Below, piece by piece: positions 44,165 to 56,999 of a DNA stretch of 64,000 nucleotides. The stretch is from NCBI GenBank assembly GCA_034440615.1, contig JAOTOM010002963.1, positions 62,001 to 126,000 of the forward strand, given 5' to 3'. This DNA comes from Ashinkailepas kermadecensis (taxonomy: Eukaryota; Arthropoda; Thecostraca; Neolepadidae). Below the pieces are notes generated by a model. That model was given only the letters and a program-made list of their open reading frames with translations, had not been told where the DNA came from and searched no databases. Positions within the stretch are counted from its first letter, which is position 1. Each line of letters opens with the position of its first letter. The position numbers and the translations under genes were made by a program.

Positions 44165-44522
44165 GCAGCGCACACACACCTAACATACAACGGATAAAAA
44201 AAATTATCCGATTTCTTGCTGGGGTGGCTTTATGAACCAGGGTTCTATTGCTAAGCAGAGCTTGTTGCGTGAACCCTGGCCCCACCACCCGATCCATCAA
44301 TTCCAGTTCAACGGCAAAATTTAGACCGAAAGTTTCACGTGCCGTCAAAGCACCGACACTGCCGCCAGGAAGCTCGTTCCCGGCCTTATCGGGCCAGCTG
44401 CCAACTGACCCTCCCAGCCGGGGGCTAAATGCGAGCGCGCGAAGCGACTCGAACCCTGCGTTGCCAGGACAGGGGAGACCAGTGCAGGGCAGCGCTCTAA
44501 CCAACTGAGCTACCGGGGCGGC
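44165..44522 (-). mobile_element. SINE-like element with tRNA-like head
   Basis: On the minus strand from about 44522 the head reads CCGGTAGCTCAGTTGGTTAG with a near-perfect box A, and box B GGTTCGAGTCG lies about 60 bp further on. The arms do not pair as a functional tRNA. A body of about 250 bp follows and ends near CGGATAA..TTATCCG (44190-44210). Mapping of the 3' end is approximate, and I found no clear TSD. A tRNA pseudogene is the alternative. Confidence 0.6.
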
Positions 44523-44659
44523 AAATAGGTTTGTATGCATACATACACACACTAGGTTTGTAGTCTTGGTGTATTATTGGTGCTCCCGTCGAACCAGTGC
44601 ATTCAGTTTTTTTACTAGTGCAGGTGGCCACCAAGCGTTACACGATTTTAATCTGTGAC

Positions 44660-44730
44660 TCACCCATGGGACATGGGCTGCTCCGTCACCCATGGGCCAC
44701 CCATGGGCACCCATGGGCCACCCATGGGTT
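44660..44730 (+). repeat. CCCATGGG tandem
   Basis: Five or six CCCATGGG palindromes separated by CCA, CA or ACATGGG spacers. Confidence 0.8.
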
Positions 44731-44839
44731 TGTCTTTTGTAGCGCTATGTTGAGAAGAATGTTAAATAGTGGCTGTGTGTGTGATCTTTCAGGGTGGCAA
44801 TTCGTTGAAATATTTGTGTTATTCCCTAAGAAATTTAAG

Positions 44840-44907
44840 CATAATGCAATGGCATGAAGCAGGGTCATATTTTCGTCGTAGGTGAAATATGTATACACAC
44901 ACACACA

Positions 44908-44973
<66 letters not shown>

Positions 44974-45066
44974 TACATACATACATACATGCATATATAT
45001 ATATATATATATCCATGATGCAATGGTATGAAGCAGGGTCATATTTTCGTCGTAGGTGAAATATGT

Positions 45067-45146
<80 letters not shown>

Positions 45147-45164
45147 ATACACATACACATACAC

Positions 45165-45213
<49 letters not shown>

Positions 45214-45235
45214 ATATACATTTATTTATTTATTT
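44840..45235 (+). repeat. Tandemly duplicated (CA)n/(TA)n block
   Basis: TGAAGCAGGGTCATATTTTC..GTATACACA is present at about 44855 and 45030 with a long (CA)n after each; (CATA)n and (TA)n follow. It is a segmental duplication of about 175 bp including a microsatellite. Confidence 0.9.
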
Positions 45236-45259
45236 CTCACTCCTCCAACCTCCCCTCCC

Positions 45260-45260
45260 T

Positions 45261-45354
<94 letters not shown>

Positions 45355-45355
45355 C
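45260..45355 (+). repeat. (CT)n microsatellite
   Basis: About 40 CT units, ending in CTTT and CTGC repeats at 45340-45376. Confidence 0.95.
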
Positions 45356-45423
45356 TCTGCCTGCCTGCCTGCCTGCAGCTTTCGCTGGCCAATTCTTGAG
45401 GTTTGCTATCTACCCTTAAAAGG

Positions 45424-45565
45424 AAGGCACACTGAAGCCACCAGCTCTGCTGTGCTGATGAGTGTTGACGGTGAAGGTCGGGGTCGGTCCGCTGAAGGCA
45501 CACTGAAGCCGCCAGCTCTGCTGTGCTGATGAGGGTTGACGGTGAAGGTCGGGGTCGGTCCGCTG
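45424..45565 (+). repeat. 70-bp duplication
   Basis: AAGGCACACTGAAGCC.CCAGC, GCTGTGCTGATGAG and TGAAGGTCGGGGTCGGTCCG occur twice head to tail. 45570-47066 holds no supported feature. Confidence 0.9.
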
Positions 45566-47074
45566 ACCGGCAGCGGTTGCACCTTGTTTGTATGCGGGAC
45601 ACACGCCAGGCTCGTACCGATAGCGTAAACACTGACCATGGCCCCAGTATACAGTGAGGAGAGCTGACTGATAGTGCACATTGAGGACAGGGTGTGATGG
45701 GATGTCAAAGTTAGCGGGTCGGAATGCGAACGTTGGCACGTGCTGCTTATGGACGCAATTAGCTCAGCGGCTGCGTATGGAGAGCTCAGCGGCTCCTCTG
45801 GCGCGTATGGAGAGGAGCTCAGCGACTCCTCTGCCGTGCCCCAACTGCTCACAGCTTCCAGACTTTGCTCAGGAAAAGCTTCGCCATTCACCGGTCTGGA
45901 TCCCGTCTGGACCGTACGTGGGGAGTGTTTTTTAGGCATGCCGGACCATAAAGGTCATTTGCGCCGCCTTGGAATCGTACGGACATCTTTGCCTAATTAT
46001 ATACGCTTTCTTCCGTATTCCTACGTATACCAAAGCGGTGCTTTGATATGCCAAGTAACCAGAAAAAGCATGAAATGAAATACTTTTGGGTCGTCGATCC
46101 GTTCCTTATTGAAAACCATGAGCCATCGGTAACTAGCTATATGCATGTATATAGCCATAGCATGCACATAGCCGTAGCTATATACACGGTATTGTAGCTG
46201 GAGAAGCCGCATGATCTTAGGAGCCTGGTACGCTATGCACTGTGCAGGACTCCCAGCGCTTCCCTTCCCTGGCGGACCGCGCGAGGCACGTTCTCAATCA
46301 GTGCCTAATCGGCACACATTCATGTTCTCCGCCCAGCCATCTCGCTATTCTCGGCTCGAGCCAGCCGCAGTCTGTGCCCCTGCGTCGGCAGCCCCCTCCG
46401 GCGCTTTTTACGACAGCTTGCTTTCTCGTCAGATCGATTGGCCGGCCAGCAGAGCCGAACGGCAGACGCACGAGTCGGCGACCGCCGCTGGCGGCAGACG
46501 ATAACGCGCGCGCGCGGCAAACAAGTTCGCCGACGGGGAGCATTCACGACATCCAGAGTTAATCCGCTTCCAAAGATCACAACCTCCGAGCCCACAACGT
46601 CCGAAGTTCGCAACCTCCAAGTGATTATAACGTCATGATCTTAACAGCAAGTAATAACGTTTAAGATTGTCTGGATAGGGTGTGAAACTCCAAGAATCAT
46701 AAACTCCAACGACCAGTCCCCAAAACTGCTCTAAAAGGCAGCGTTGAAAAGCGACAGCGTTTGTTTATCTCCAATTATCAAAAAGTTCAAAGATTTTCAT
46801 AATAGTGTGGGGTGGGACAGGGTCAAGAGTCATTTTGAAGTTGACTTCCCATGCACCACCAATAAGGTCAATGTTAAACCCGTCTGTGTTGCAGGATTGC
46901 TTCCCCCTCCCCCGGTTTCTATGACCCTATTGATGTTAGATGGAATGAGCCAACTTATCCATTCTTTCAGATCTGCATTGCCTTGTTGCATTCAATATAA
47001 AAATGGATTCACAATGGAAGTGCCAGGTAATTTCAGCGGACTTTCACAATATGGCTGAACACGTGCATTCGGAC

Positions 47075-50000
47075 CAGTGGCGTTGCCACGAAATTATTCC
47101 AGGGGGCAAGGTCGAAAGGGGGCCTCTTGCTCCCCGAAAGGGGGCCTCCATTGTGTTAGGGTCTCATATTGTTTGTAGGCTCCTACTATGGTTCGAGAAT
47201 GGGGAACATGATTTCATATTGGTGTTTTGTTTGTTCTTGGCATGGTGCATCACTTACTCAAAACGCCATGGCACTAATCATTTTCGCTGAAAACTGGGCC
47301 ATACCAGGGTATAAATAAGTAATATTTGGATAAATACCTAAGTGCCAAAACAATCCAACGTCTCAATGCTTTCTCAAATCTTCCCGCTGGCCTCTAGATT
47401 GCAGCGAGCTGGTGGGGCTGGTGCTAAGCATATCTTACAGATATCTGCCATTGATCAACCCACTTTTAAGTCCTCAAAGTCTAACTGAATGTAGCTTGAT
47501 TCATCACTACTGTTATTTATTCCCACCAGCTTGATGTCATAAGCAAAGCTTGTACGATCATTTATCAGTCCAAGGACGACAATTTCGCAAAGGTGACAAC
47601 GAGAAGTGGATTGCATTGGTTTTCTGAGCGCCATCTTAAGAATTTGTTTATTTTTATAACATTTGGTGCTGACTGCAAGGCAACTGTCACACGAGCTAAA
47701 ATATATCCTCAGCGAATAAATTTACGGCAAGAACAAGCATTGAACAGCAATGCATAAATGAAAATGCAACAATGCAACAATGTCAGTGCATACATAATGC
47801 AAAACCTTCAAATTCCACGCCGTCACGCCCATGGTTTTCACTGTGCTGTACCGTTTTGTAAATGACGTTGAGAAGGTATGGAAGCTGGGAAGCTCTAATC
47901 ATGCAGGCTGTAATAACAGAAAAGAAGTTTGTTGGAAGAAAATACATTTAAAAACATCATTCATCCCATTTTATATGGGGCATGGATATTGTTTTGTATG
48001 CTTGTGAGGGGTAATTTGTCCCCTCAATGTTGGCTTTACCCCATGGGCGTATGCTTCGGAAAATTATTGAGGGACCAGTGAAGTACCTATATTTGCGTCA
48101 AGCAGGAGGGGGCAAACGGATTTACAGGGGGGGGGGGCACCTACCCCCATTAAAATGTCATTGGATTTCAACCGCCATTTTGTCAAAGAGGACATTTCGA
48201 AATAATATAATTAGTGATCAACTAAATTGTCCTGTGGAGGGGCCTAATCTACCACTATGGTTTCTGATTGGTCGGATTTGTACCCTAACTCCCAGTTTGG
48301 TCGGACTTCAACCACCCAGTTCTAAGGTTTTCTTTTGGAATCCCTTGATAAGTCACCTCACACTGCTGAAATTACACCTATACCACAAAAACCGGATCGG
48401 TATCCAAAAAGATCAAGCTGGAGCGCTCCAAAAAAAGGAGGGATTCCAAAACTGGGGGCCGGAACCCAACGCCAGTTTTCTGGGATCAACGCGATTTTGT
48501 GGATCTTTTCTGTTTTTTTTTTTAAAGTCCAAATCCCGGCCTGATTTCTCGAGCCCCTGGCGCCATGTTTTTGCATCCCACCTCGATTGTTCGAGATCCG
48601 GTATATTTTTCGGTGCCGTACGCAATTTGTGAACGCATCTGATAATATGTTCGGTGCTCCAGAGCATTTTTACCTGGGCATTTAGTTGTTGGAATCCCTC
48701 CTTATTTTGGAGGGCTCCAGCTTGATTTTTTTCTGATACCGATCCGGTGTTTGTGGTCACACTGTTCTTACGTGTGGCCCAAGACGCTAATTTTTGGGAG
48801 CCTCGACGGGACTACCGATGGGAATTGTGGGTCCCGAGCGCGATATTTTGGGGGCCCGGTTCGAGTTTGTGGGACGCGTTGTATTTAGCTGTGGCCCCAA
48901 CGCGATTTTGGCGGTTCCTGTTCCAATTTTTCGGGCCTCGGAGCGAGTTTTCCGGGGCTCGCCGTATTTATTTGGAGATCCATACGCGAATTCTGGTGGA
49001 CCGACGCGAATTTTGGTGGCCCCAGCGCGATTTTTGAGGCCCCGGCACGATTCTTGGGAGCTTATCCCTCTCAGGATGGAGGGGAATTTTACCTTTTGAT
49101 ATAGCACTGTGGCCACTGAAGGAGTTTTTTTTTGTCCCAGTGTGTCATTCCAGTTAAGGATTGGTTTTCGGGGCAGCTGCAACTTTTGGGGCCCCGGCGC
49201 AACCTTCGGGGCCTCCAGTGTGATTTTCAAGGGCTGCGACGCGACTTTTTTTAGTCCAATGTGATCTTTTTGGCCCCGATGTCATTTTCTTGGATCCTAG
49301 CGCGAACTATAACGGCCTCGACACTTTTTGGGGGTCCAATGCGTTTTGGGGGCTTTTGGCGTCATGGTTGGGCCCCCAGGGTGATTATCCATGTCCGGAT
49401 TGTTTTTCGTTGCTCCGGCTTCATTTGTTTTGGTCCCAATGAGACTGTTGGGGCACGGTACGACCTGTCGTGCACCTGGCATGATTTTCGTGGTCTGGGC
49501 GTGCATTTTTGGTACCCCCAGGCTCAGCGTAATTTGCAGGGCCCCGGCCGGATCTTTTGGGGCCCATATCGTGATTTTCAAGTACCCCGACAAGACTCCT
49601 ACTATTTCTTAGGGGTTTCTTCTTGCAAATTATAGGCCTCCTGTCGCGTCTTAAGGGTCTCGTCTAATTTCCTAGAGCCTTTTTACCGGTTTTCGACGTC
49701 TCCTTGTGTGTCCTACCCTCCTCCATATTCAATGGTGCTCCTCTTCCGTCTTGGCGGGCCTCCTCTTGCATTCTGGGGCCCCTTTAACATGGCATGGGGA
49801 TTCCTCTCATCTTCGAGGGACATTCTCTGCCAAAGTAGGGGCCTACTGCCACGCCTCGTGGGGCTCCTCCTTTATCCTCGCAAAGCCTTACCCGTCTTGA
49901 GGGGATCTTCAATTTTGGAAACCTCACCTCCTTCCATACCTGCTACCACTCCCATCTTAAGGGCCTCCTCTCATTTCCTGGGAACTCTTTCCGGTCTTCG

Positions 50001-51593
50001 GGGCCTCATTTGATCCTGGAGACCTAATCCTTCTTGAGGCACTCCTCTCGAGTCCGGCAGGGGCCTCAGTTCTCTCCTAGAAGCCTTCTTTTTCAAATTA
50101 GGGGCCTCCTCTCACGTCTTGGGGGCCTCCTGCTCTGCGTGTAGATTCGATCTTTACCCATCTTAAGGGTGGTCTCTTAGCTCTTGGTGAACTCCTCTTC
50201 TCTCCCAGGCGCCTCCTCTGCCAAATTACTGGCAACCTTTCCTATCTTAGTGGCTTTGTTATTTCCCGAGGACCTTCTTAGCCGTCTTCGAGCCTTCTTT
50301 TCCGCCTGGGAGCCATCTCTCTTATCCAATGGCCTTTCTCTCCTATTTTAGGGGCCTCCTCGTTCATCATGGGGTCTCATTTCCAATCTTGTGTCGTTCT
50401 CTTCCGAATTAGGTGCCTCCTGCCACGTCTCTGGATCATCCTTTTCTATCTCGGTGGAACCTCACCCGTTTGGGGCCTGCTTTTGCGTCTCCGAAACCTC
50501 ATCTCATATCCACTGGCTTCCTTTTCCGTCTTATGGCCTCCTCTCATATTCTGGGGCCTACTTTCCGGTATTGGGGCCTCCTTTGCAATCCTGGTTTCCT
50601 CCGTGCCATTTTTGACACTCTCTTGATTTCTGGGGACTCCTACCCTCTCCTAGGTGACTCATTTTTCAAATCAGGGGCCTCTTCTCACGTCATGGGGGCC
50701 TCCTCATCTGTGTTTGGAGCCTCATTATCCTCTCAGCAGGGTGCTTTTGCGTCCTAGTCCTAGATCTTCTCTTCTAGGGTCCTTCTCTTCCAAAATATGG
50801 GCCTCATCTGGCTGGTCTCAGTGGCCTTCTCTCATTCCTGCGGAGACCTTCTTACCCGTCTTGGGGCCCCTCTTGCGTCCGGGGAAATCTCCCCTATCAT
50901 GTCTTAATTGTATATTGCAGGGGCATCCTCTTCCGTCTTGGGGGCCTCGTTTTCCAAATTAAGAATATCATGCCTCCCATCGGAAGCCTTTTCGTCTAGC
51001 CTGGGTGGCTTCTTGCCCGTCTCGGTGGCATCCTTTCCGTCCTGAGGGCATCCTTTTCGTCCTGGGGGCCTTCTTTTCGTCCTGGGGGCCACCTCCCAAT
51101 ATCTGTTCTACGTCTTAGGAGCCTCCTTTTCGTCCTGGGGGCCTCCTCCTATTCTCTGTTCTGCGTCTTGGGGGCCTCCTTTTCGTCCTTGGGTACATCC
51201 TCCTTTTCGTTCTGGGGGGCCTCCTTTTCGTCCTGGGGCCTCCTTTTCTTGGGGCCTTTTTTGTCCTGGGCTCCTGTTGGGCTTTTTTTGGGGCCTCTTT
51301 TCGTCTGGGGCCTTTTTCGTCTGGGGCCTCCTTTTCGTCCTGGGGGGCCTCCTCCCAATCTCTGTTCTACGTCTCTTATAGAGACCTGAATATATTTCCT
51401 GGGGGCCTCGTCAGTTTTGGGGCCTCCTTGACAGCATGATCTTCTGTCCCGTCGACCTCCTTGCTCACCTTTTTTGCTGTGCACTTCCGGATAGGGGCCT
51501 CCTCACATTTCAGGGGGCGGCGCCTCCCCCCCCCCCAGTCTCACGGCAGGGGGTGCGATTGCCCCCGCTCCCCCCCCGGTGGCGACGCCCCTG
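47075..51593. mobile_element. Element H copy 2: 4.52-kb hAT-like element
   Basis: The left end is CAGTGGCGTTGCCAC; the right end, read inward, is CAGGGGCGTCGCCACC. Perfect TSDs ATTCGGAC are at 47067-47074 and 51594-51601. It is collinear with copy 1 over the 5' 1.35 kb. It then lacks about 1.7 kb: the junction near 48445-48470 joins GGAGGGATTCCAA directly to CCCAACGCCAGTTTTCTGGG, removing most of the left hairpin arm, the loop and part of the right arm. It keeps a 0.65-kb block (49270-49925) absent from copy 1, and its uniform 20-bp array near the 3' end is only about 0.35 kb (51015-51365). No transposase. Confidence 0.88.
47460..47634 (-). pseudogene. Element H conserved frame, copy 2 (broken)
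   Basis: Same start as in copy 1 (MALRKPMQSTSRCHLCEIVV). A TGA in the codon after KVG interrupts it before the CKIC pair. Confidence 0.35.
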
Positions 51594-51609
51594 ATTCGGA
51601 CTCCATCAC

Positions 51610-52655
51610 ACGCCGATCCTTTCGCAATATCGATTTTTTTACAAGGCGATCATAGCATACTTTTCCCGCTAAAGTCTTCCAAAGAACCCATAAAACACGT
51701 AATTGACTAAAATGTGCGGTTTATAATTTAGGGAATTTGCGGCCAAGTTTACAGATTAAACAGATTTCCTCAAGAATTTACATCCCATGCAATTTAATAT
51801 AGTTTGTGGTTAATATACCCAGGGAATTCGCGCCTATGTTCGCAGATTATTACGATTTCCTCAAGCACTTGCATCAGATATATCATTCCTCAGCGAATTG
51901 GCACCACACTCTCCAATATTTGGGTGTGTTAACATGTAGTAACAATGCCCTCCTCCCTCATTTCAAAAAGCTCCACCCATGCGGCAAAAACAATCCTAAG
52001 CCATTTCATACATTGGCGTCGTCAAGAAATTTCGACAGGGTGAGATCACCTTACCCTTTCGAGTTTTTTTTAGGCTCTATAAAACGCCATTAGCATAATG
52101 CTAAGCTGACGAATTGTTGGGGGAACGCGTTCCCACATATGGTGCTACCTTTCCCTAACCAGAAACCTACATGGGAAACTCACATCCCACTAACTGGCAG
52201 TTTTGGTTTTTAATAAGCTGTTATCGCTGCTATTATAGCTCTTAATTTCTGTAGACGATCGCATTTTTATTCCAAACACTATCAACGACGTCACTTGAGC
52301 TGCTCCAAAGTTGGGGCAGGAGCCAGTCTGTAGTTGAATATATGCAAATGCCAGAGGGTCATTGTCAAACTTATCCAAAGTTGGAAGGACTGCCGCACTC
52401 TCGACTCCCGTGTCATTTACTATCCTTTGATACTTATCGTGTACAATGTACTTCTCTTCACATGGGCAGTTAAATAAAGATCTTATTCTCGTCGGGTGTT
52501 AGCAAAACACATTCGACCACACCCCTCTGTATGACTGAATATCTGTATATCCTGCCGCGCTTCTTCCCAACCAAGCCTTTAAGGTAATTAAGAGAATACT
52601 TCAAGCCGACGGCACACCCAGCAACTTCGCAAGGACGGGTGATAGATACCAGACC
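51610..52655. other. No supported gene
   Basis: AT-rich sequence with short frames; nothing recognised. Confidence 0.4.
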
Positions 52656-52673
52656 CCCAGGGCCGCGTGGGTG

Positions 52674-52938
52674 AGGGCATCTCGCCAGAATTGCGGCTGG
52701 TACACAGAACAGAGCATCTCGCCAGCATTGTGGCTGGTACACAGAACAGGGCATCTCGCCAGAATTGCGGCTGGTACACAGAACAGAGCATCTCGCCAGC
52801 ATTGTGGCTGGTACACAGAACGGAGCATCTCGCCAGCATTGTGGCTGGTACACAGAACAGGGTATCTCGCCAGCATTGTGGCTGGTACACAGAACAGAGC
52901 ATCTCGCCAGCATTGTGGCTGGTACACAGAACGGAGTA
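52674..52938 (+). repeat. 37-bp tandem array, about 7 units
   Basis: CATCTCGCCAG starts about every 37 bp from 52678 (52715, 52752, 52789, 52826, 52863, 52900). Units contain GTGGCTGGTACACAGAACAG with A/T and A/G variants. There are no variable spacers, so it is not a CRISPR array. Confidence 0.95.
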
Positions 52939-53265
52939 ACGCGCGCCTCGGTAGAGAAACCGTCGGCGATGGAGCACTTGTGCTGTCGTGAATGCTGACG
53001 ACAGATATGTCGATTCTGACTCTGAGTCTGTCCAGTCTGCATGCGACCCCAGGCCTCGAGGAACACCGGGCATGCACAGAGCATGTCGATTATCTTCAAT
53101 GCGTGCAGGCTACTCGTGTCCTTTGACTGAAATGAACAGAACTGAACAGCAAAACTATTGCGAACACTTCGCAGCGAGAACAAGCCGACTGTCTGGTCGA
53201 TGGCTTTGGCTGCACGCCCAGTAACAGCACTACCATCCGAATGCGAACGGAAAATGCGACAGAAG

Positions 53266-53428
53266 GGGACGAGTGGTCTAGGGGTAAGATGCTCGTCTCA
53301 CAATCGAAAGGTTGTGGGTTCGAGTCTCACCTGTCGCTACTCTTCGCCCGCGACCAATCGGCGTGAGAGATTGGCGACGCTACATGACTCAACGGTCGAC
53401 GTGTCGTAAAACCAATAACCAACCAACC
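53266..53428 (+). mobile_element. tRNA-derived SINE with perfect 15-bp TSD
   Basis: Direct repeats AAAATGCGACAGAAG at 53251-53265 and 53429-53443 bound a 163-bp insert. The head carries box A TGGTCTAGGGG and box B GGTTCGAGTCT; the tail is CCAATAACCAACCAACC. It is the same family as 20-177. The perfect TSD points to a fairly recent insertion. Confidence 0.92.
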
Positions 53429-53679
53429 AAAATGCGACAGAAGTGCCAGGGCGACGCAGCCGAATGTGAAACGTACCGGTGCACGGTGCGCCAATCACAA
53501 TGCTCGGACACACGGCACCGCCTCTCCTGGATCTAGCTTAATCCTGAAAGAAAAGAAGCCCACCGATGGCGTCGCATCCAACTATCGCATCAACTATCGC
53601 ACAGAAAAACAGCGATCACTCCGGGAGCCCCCATTCCTGGCTGTCGCGGATGTCGACTACAAGGACTGGACTCTACCCT

Positions 53680-53812
53680 ATCTCTCTCTCTCCCTCTCTC
53701 CCTCCTCCTCTCCCCCTCTCTCCATTTCCCCCTCTCTCTCTCTCCCTCTCTCCCTCCTCCTCTCCCCCTCTCTCCCTCTCCGTCTCTCCCTATCCCTGTC
53801 CTTCTCCAGTCT
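53680..53812 (+). repeat. Pyrimidine-rich CT/CCTCC repeat
   Basis: (CTCTCTCC)n with CCTCCTC blocks; two similar halves of about 60 bp. 53820-54590 shows no feature. Confidence 0.9.
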
Positions 53813-54595
53813 CTGTAGGATGTAGTTACATTAAGTTACTTACAGCACTCTCCATATTTCTTACAACACACGTTATTGGAAGGGGAGGTTGGGATCAAGC
53901 TGCTCCCAACACTGAGAGGGATTGAAAATTATGCAGCACTGAGAGGGTAGCACTGAGATAGAAGAATTAACCTTATGGAATCGCATTGAAAAAAACGGAC
54001 TTTAAAATATCTGATCTCTCCCATACAAGCACGCCTGCCACACACTTCACATCATCAATTGCAATAGTTTGGACATGACAAAATATGCATTACAAAAGCA
54101 TATCATCATTGAAGATGAGCGGCATTGGCTACAGGTATTCCGAGAAGAGACAAATAAAACGACATGGATAGGGAGAGGGAATGTTGAGTGTGGTAAGGTG
54201 ATGCATAACTCACTTGAAGTGTCAATAACCTTTACAATGCTATTTTAAGTCCTGGTTCCAACTTGACCTCAAATGACTTTTTTTTCGACATACTGCCCAA
54301 TCAAGTGTTAATTTGGACGATGGAACTGAACTTGGTGTCCCTTGTACGCCCGGCTACAGGACAATAGTGTTTTGGGGCACTATTTCGAGAGGTTCCGAAA
54401 TGAGGTCACCGCTTCGACGTCACTGGCCCTTCACCTATGCGTAAACATTTAGCATGTCACACATCGTTCCCATCCCGGACTAATGTCGAGTGCTATGCTG
54501 ATCATTTCAAGCGCACATCGGGCATTGGTTTCGCCCAAGGAATTGCTTTGCACCGCCTCGACTTTTTCTATTTTATCAGCGCCAGTTATATGGCT

Positions 54596-54805
54596 TGCAG
54601 CCGCACATTCCCCGTTCACATTCCACCTATCACCTGCTGTGTGTGCTCTGGTCACTTGGTCGTGTCATGGATGAGGCCGTACTGTACCATGTGATGACGA
54701 GAGCCTCACATTCCCTGTTCACCTTTCACCTATCACCTGCTGTGCGTGCTCTGGTCACTTGGTCATGCTGTGGATGAGGCCATACTGTGGCATGTGATGA
54801 CGAGG
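54596..54805 (+). repeat. About 105-bp tandem duplication
   Basis: CACATTCCC.GTTCAC, CACCTATCACCTGCTGTG, GCTCTGGTCACTTGGTC, TGGATGAGGCC and CATGTGATGACGAG occur twice in order. Confidence 0.9.
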
Positions 54806-55069
54806 CTCAATGAGAACCCCTCTGAATCTGCCTTGTCCTCGTTTTTGTCCATTTAATTTTTTCTCACCTCCAGGGTGGTAAAAATAATCTGGTTCAAGCT
54901 GAAACAGTTCATTGAGCCCTCCCAGTGTGCGGACAGTGTATTCGACCCCCCCCCCCCTTCCCTGACGATTTCCTCGGAATGCCCTTTAGCTGTTTAAGAA
55001 ATCCTGTAGAATATGGTGTTCTTCCGACAGTTGATGAGGGTAGGAGGGAATGTGTTGTATTAATTTTTT

Positions 55070-55142
55070 TAATTTATTTCACGATACATGCCCTCCACGT
55101 ACAGTGGCTGTTATGGACGGTCTTGGTATAACTCACAGATAT
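55070..55142 (-). other. Probable 3' tail of the LINE fragment
   Basis: Read on the minus strand, the segment ends in GAAATAAATTAAAAAAATTA, a polyadenylation-signal-like and A-rich tail following the RT remnant at 55143-55800. Confidence 0.4.
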
Positions 55143-55800
55143 TTACAAAGAAAGAATAGATTTGTGGTCAATAGTGGGAGCAGATGCCCAACAAACATTC
55201 ATACACCAACATAATACAATACCCATATCACTATCTGCACTACACACACCGTGCTTGCAACACGAGCTATAAAGGAGAAGTTTATAAACGTGATGGGAGA
55301 GTGATGGCCTAAAGGTGAGTTCATAGTGTACACACATCCATTGCGTAATTTTTTTTTTGTGTGACAAGTGTTGTTCGTGGAGATAAGCTAGTGCATGTTT
55401 CTTGAAGTTAGACAGCCTCGATGTTTTTGTTTCACTAGGAAGTTAGTTATAGTGGAAGACAGACGAGTAAAGAAATATCCTGCGGCCCGCCTCTCTGTGT
55501 ATGGCTGGCAGGTGCAGGTGGTCGTCTGCACGTGTATGACGGTTTCGCAGGGTAGAGTTTGCAGTGATTTGACCGGCAATGTGCGTTGGCTCACCCGTCA
55601 GAATGATTTTGTGGAGCAAAGTAAGGCTGCGAAATAGATGCAGATCAGCTGCGGTGAGGAGACCCAACTCGTTACGGGTATCAGAAATATGATCAAATTT
55701 TCGTAGACCTGACACGACTCTAGTGGGGAAGTTAATGATCTTGTCTAGTCTGTGGATGTTTGCTGCCGACCCGTTCCCGTAAATAGATATGCATATTGGA
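55143..55800 (-). pseudogene. Non-LTR retrotransposon ORF2, RT C-terminal fragment
   Basis: The minus strand reads ICISIYGNGSAANIHRLDKI, then NFPTRVVSGLRKFDHISD, LLTAADLHLFRSLTLLHKII and LPAIHREAGRRIFLYSSVFH. This is the conserved end of LINE ORF2 proteins (Y..S.WG......RLQKIINFA.RVVSGLRK.DH....). A single in-frame TAA (55443-55445) falls just before LPSETKTSRLSNFKKHALAY, the usual ..LP.......FK.HL..YL ending, and the frame then stays open to about 55143. The 5' part, including endonuclease and catalytic RT, is missing; the break is near 55800 beside a GATGAATAAAC..GATGAATACACC repeat. It is 5' truncated and dead. Confidence 0.8.
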
Positions 55801-55804
55801 TCGG

Positions 55805-56690
55805 ATGTCGGATGAATAAACTATGAATGAATACACCGATGAATACACCGAAATCGGATGAATAAACTACAATATCGGAATTTAGAATTATTTTTAGATA
55901 AGGAATCAGCTGAACGTGATTCCAATTTCATTGGCCGGCACACATTCCCCAGGATTTGGTTTTCTCAAGTTACACCCTGATCACTGAGCGCATTTTGATA
56001 CACTGCTTTATCGTTTTTTCTTGGTGGGGGGATGGGAGAAAGCAAAATTATACGCTTGCCCCTCAATCATTTAGAATAACGGGGCAGTCATCCACCCTGT
56101 CGCTTCCCCTTCCCCCATGATCCGCCGCCTGTTACCTACCCACCTTGACTTACCACCTTTTGGCGGACGCTTTCTCGGGGACGCTTTCTCGAAACCTCCA
56201 AAATTAGCCAAGTTTGGTAATTTTTTAACATCAAGTTTTCGTTGTAGGTTGTGGCTCTCCACGCCATTGTCGTCAGGAATCCCTTGGTTATGTGGATGCG
56301 AGGTTTCAAGCATCTACCAGTCACATAACGGGGCAGTTTGTTCATCGGTGTGCTGGGCCATAGAGGCATTTTCCACGTCTTTAAAGCGAGTGGGTTTTGC
56401 GAGTAAGTCCAAGGCAAGTGTACATTTGCATTGCTAGGGTTGTACATTATAGTGTATGTAACGTTAACGTGCCGAAGGCGGGGGTGGGCTATCTGCCAGA
56501 CGGTTGAGATGGCTTTGATAGTGTTTAGTTTACCTTACTCCTCCGCAAGATAATTTGTATTTTGGTTGGGGGAGTGTCAGCAGGAAAGTTAATTTTGCGA
56601 GTGCGCCGGCATTAGCCTACACTTATCGAAGAGCACCAAGGGTTCTCTACCATGAGAGCAAGGAGATAATTACCCACACCGCCTATTACC
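55805..56690. other. No supported gene
   Basis: Small TGAATAAAC/TGAATACAC repeats at 55812-55870; otherwise nothing recognised. Confidence 0.4.
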
Positions 56691-56779
56691 CGGGCTGCCG
56701 CGTGTTAGTACTTCGCAGTGGTTAGTAGCATGCATTCATGCAAGGTTATGTGTGGGTTAGTACGGTGTTTTGTAATTCG

Positions 56780-56999
56780 TCTCATCTACATCAGATGGCA
56801 CCTCTTGGTAACGATTTTACGCTATGTTAATTTTAAAAGCAAGTCGCCTATCCACGTCTGACGGCACCAGTTGGTGCCGTTTATTTCGAGTGGTGCAACA
56901 ATTCGGCTCATCTTCGTCCGGCGCCACTCGTGGATGGCTATTTACGCTGCTGCTTTGAGTGGTTGCGCGGACATGCAGTGTCTGCCGGTTGTGTGGTGT
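56780..56999 (-). other. Probable LINE 3' UTR with repeated modules
   Basis: On the plus strand, TCATCTACATCAGATGGCAC, CTATCCACGTCTGACGGCAC and CTCATCTTCGTCCGGCGCCA recur about every 60-70 bp, immediately 3' (minus sense) of the ORF2 stop at 57000. Modular 3' UTRs are common in this LINE group. Confidence 0.45.

Noticed and set aside
44440..44522. Functional tRNA gene
   Set aside because: Box A and box B are good, but the acceptor and anticodon arms do not pair and a SINE-like body follows.
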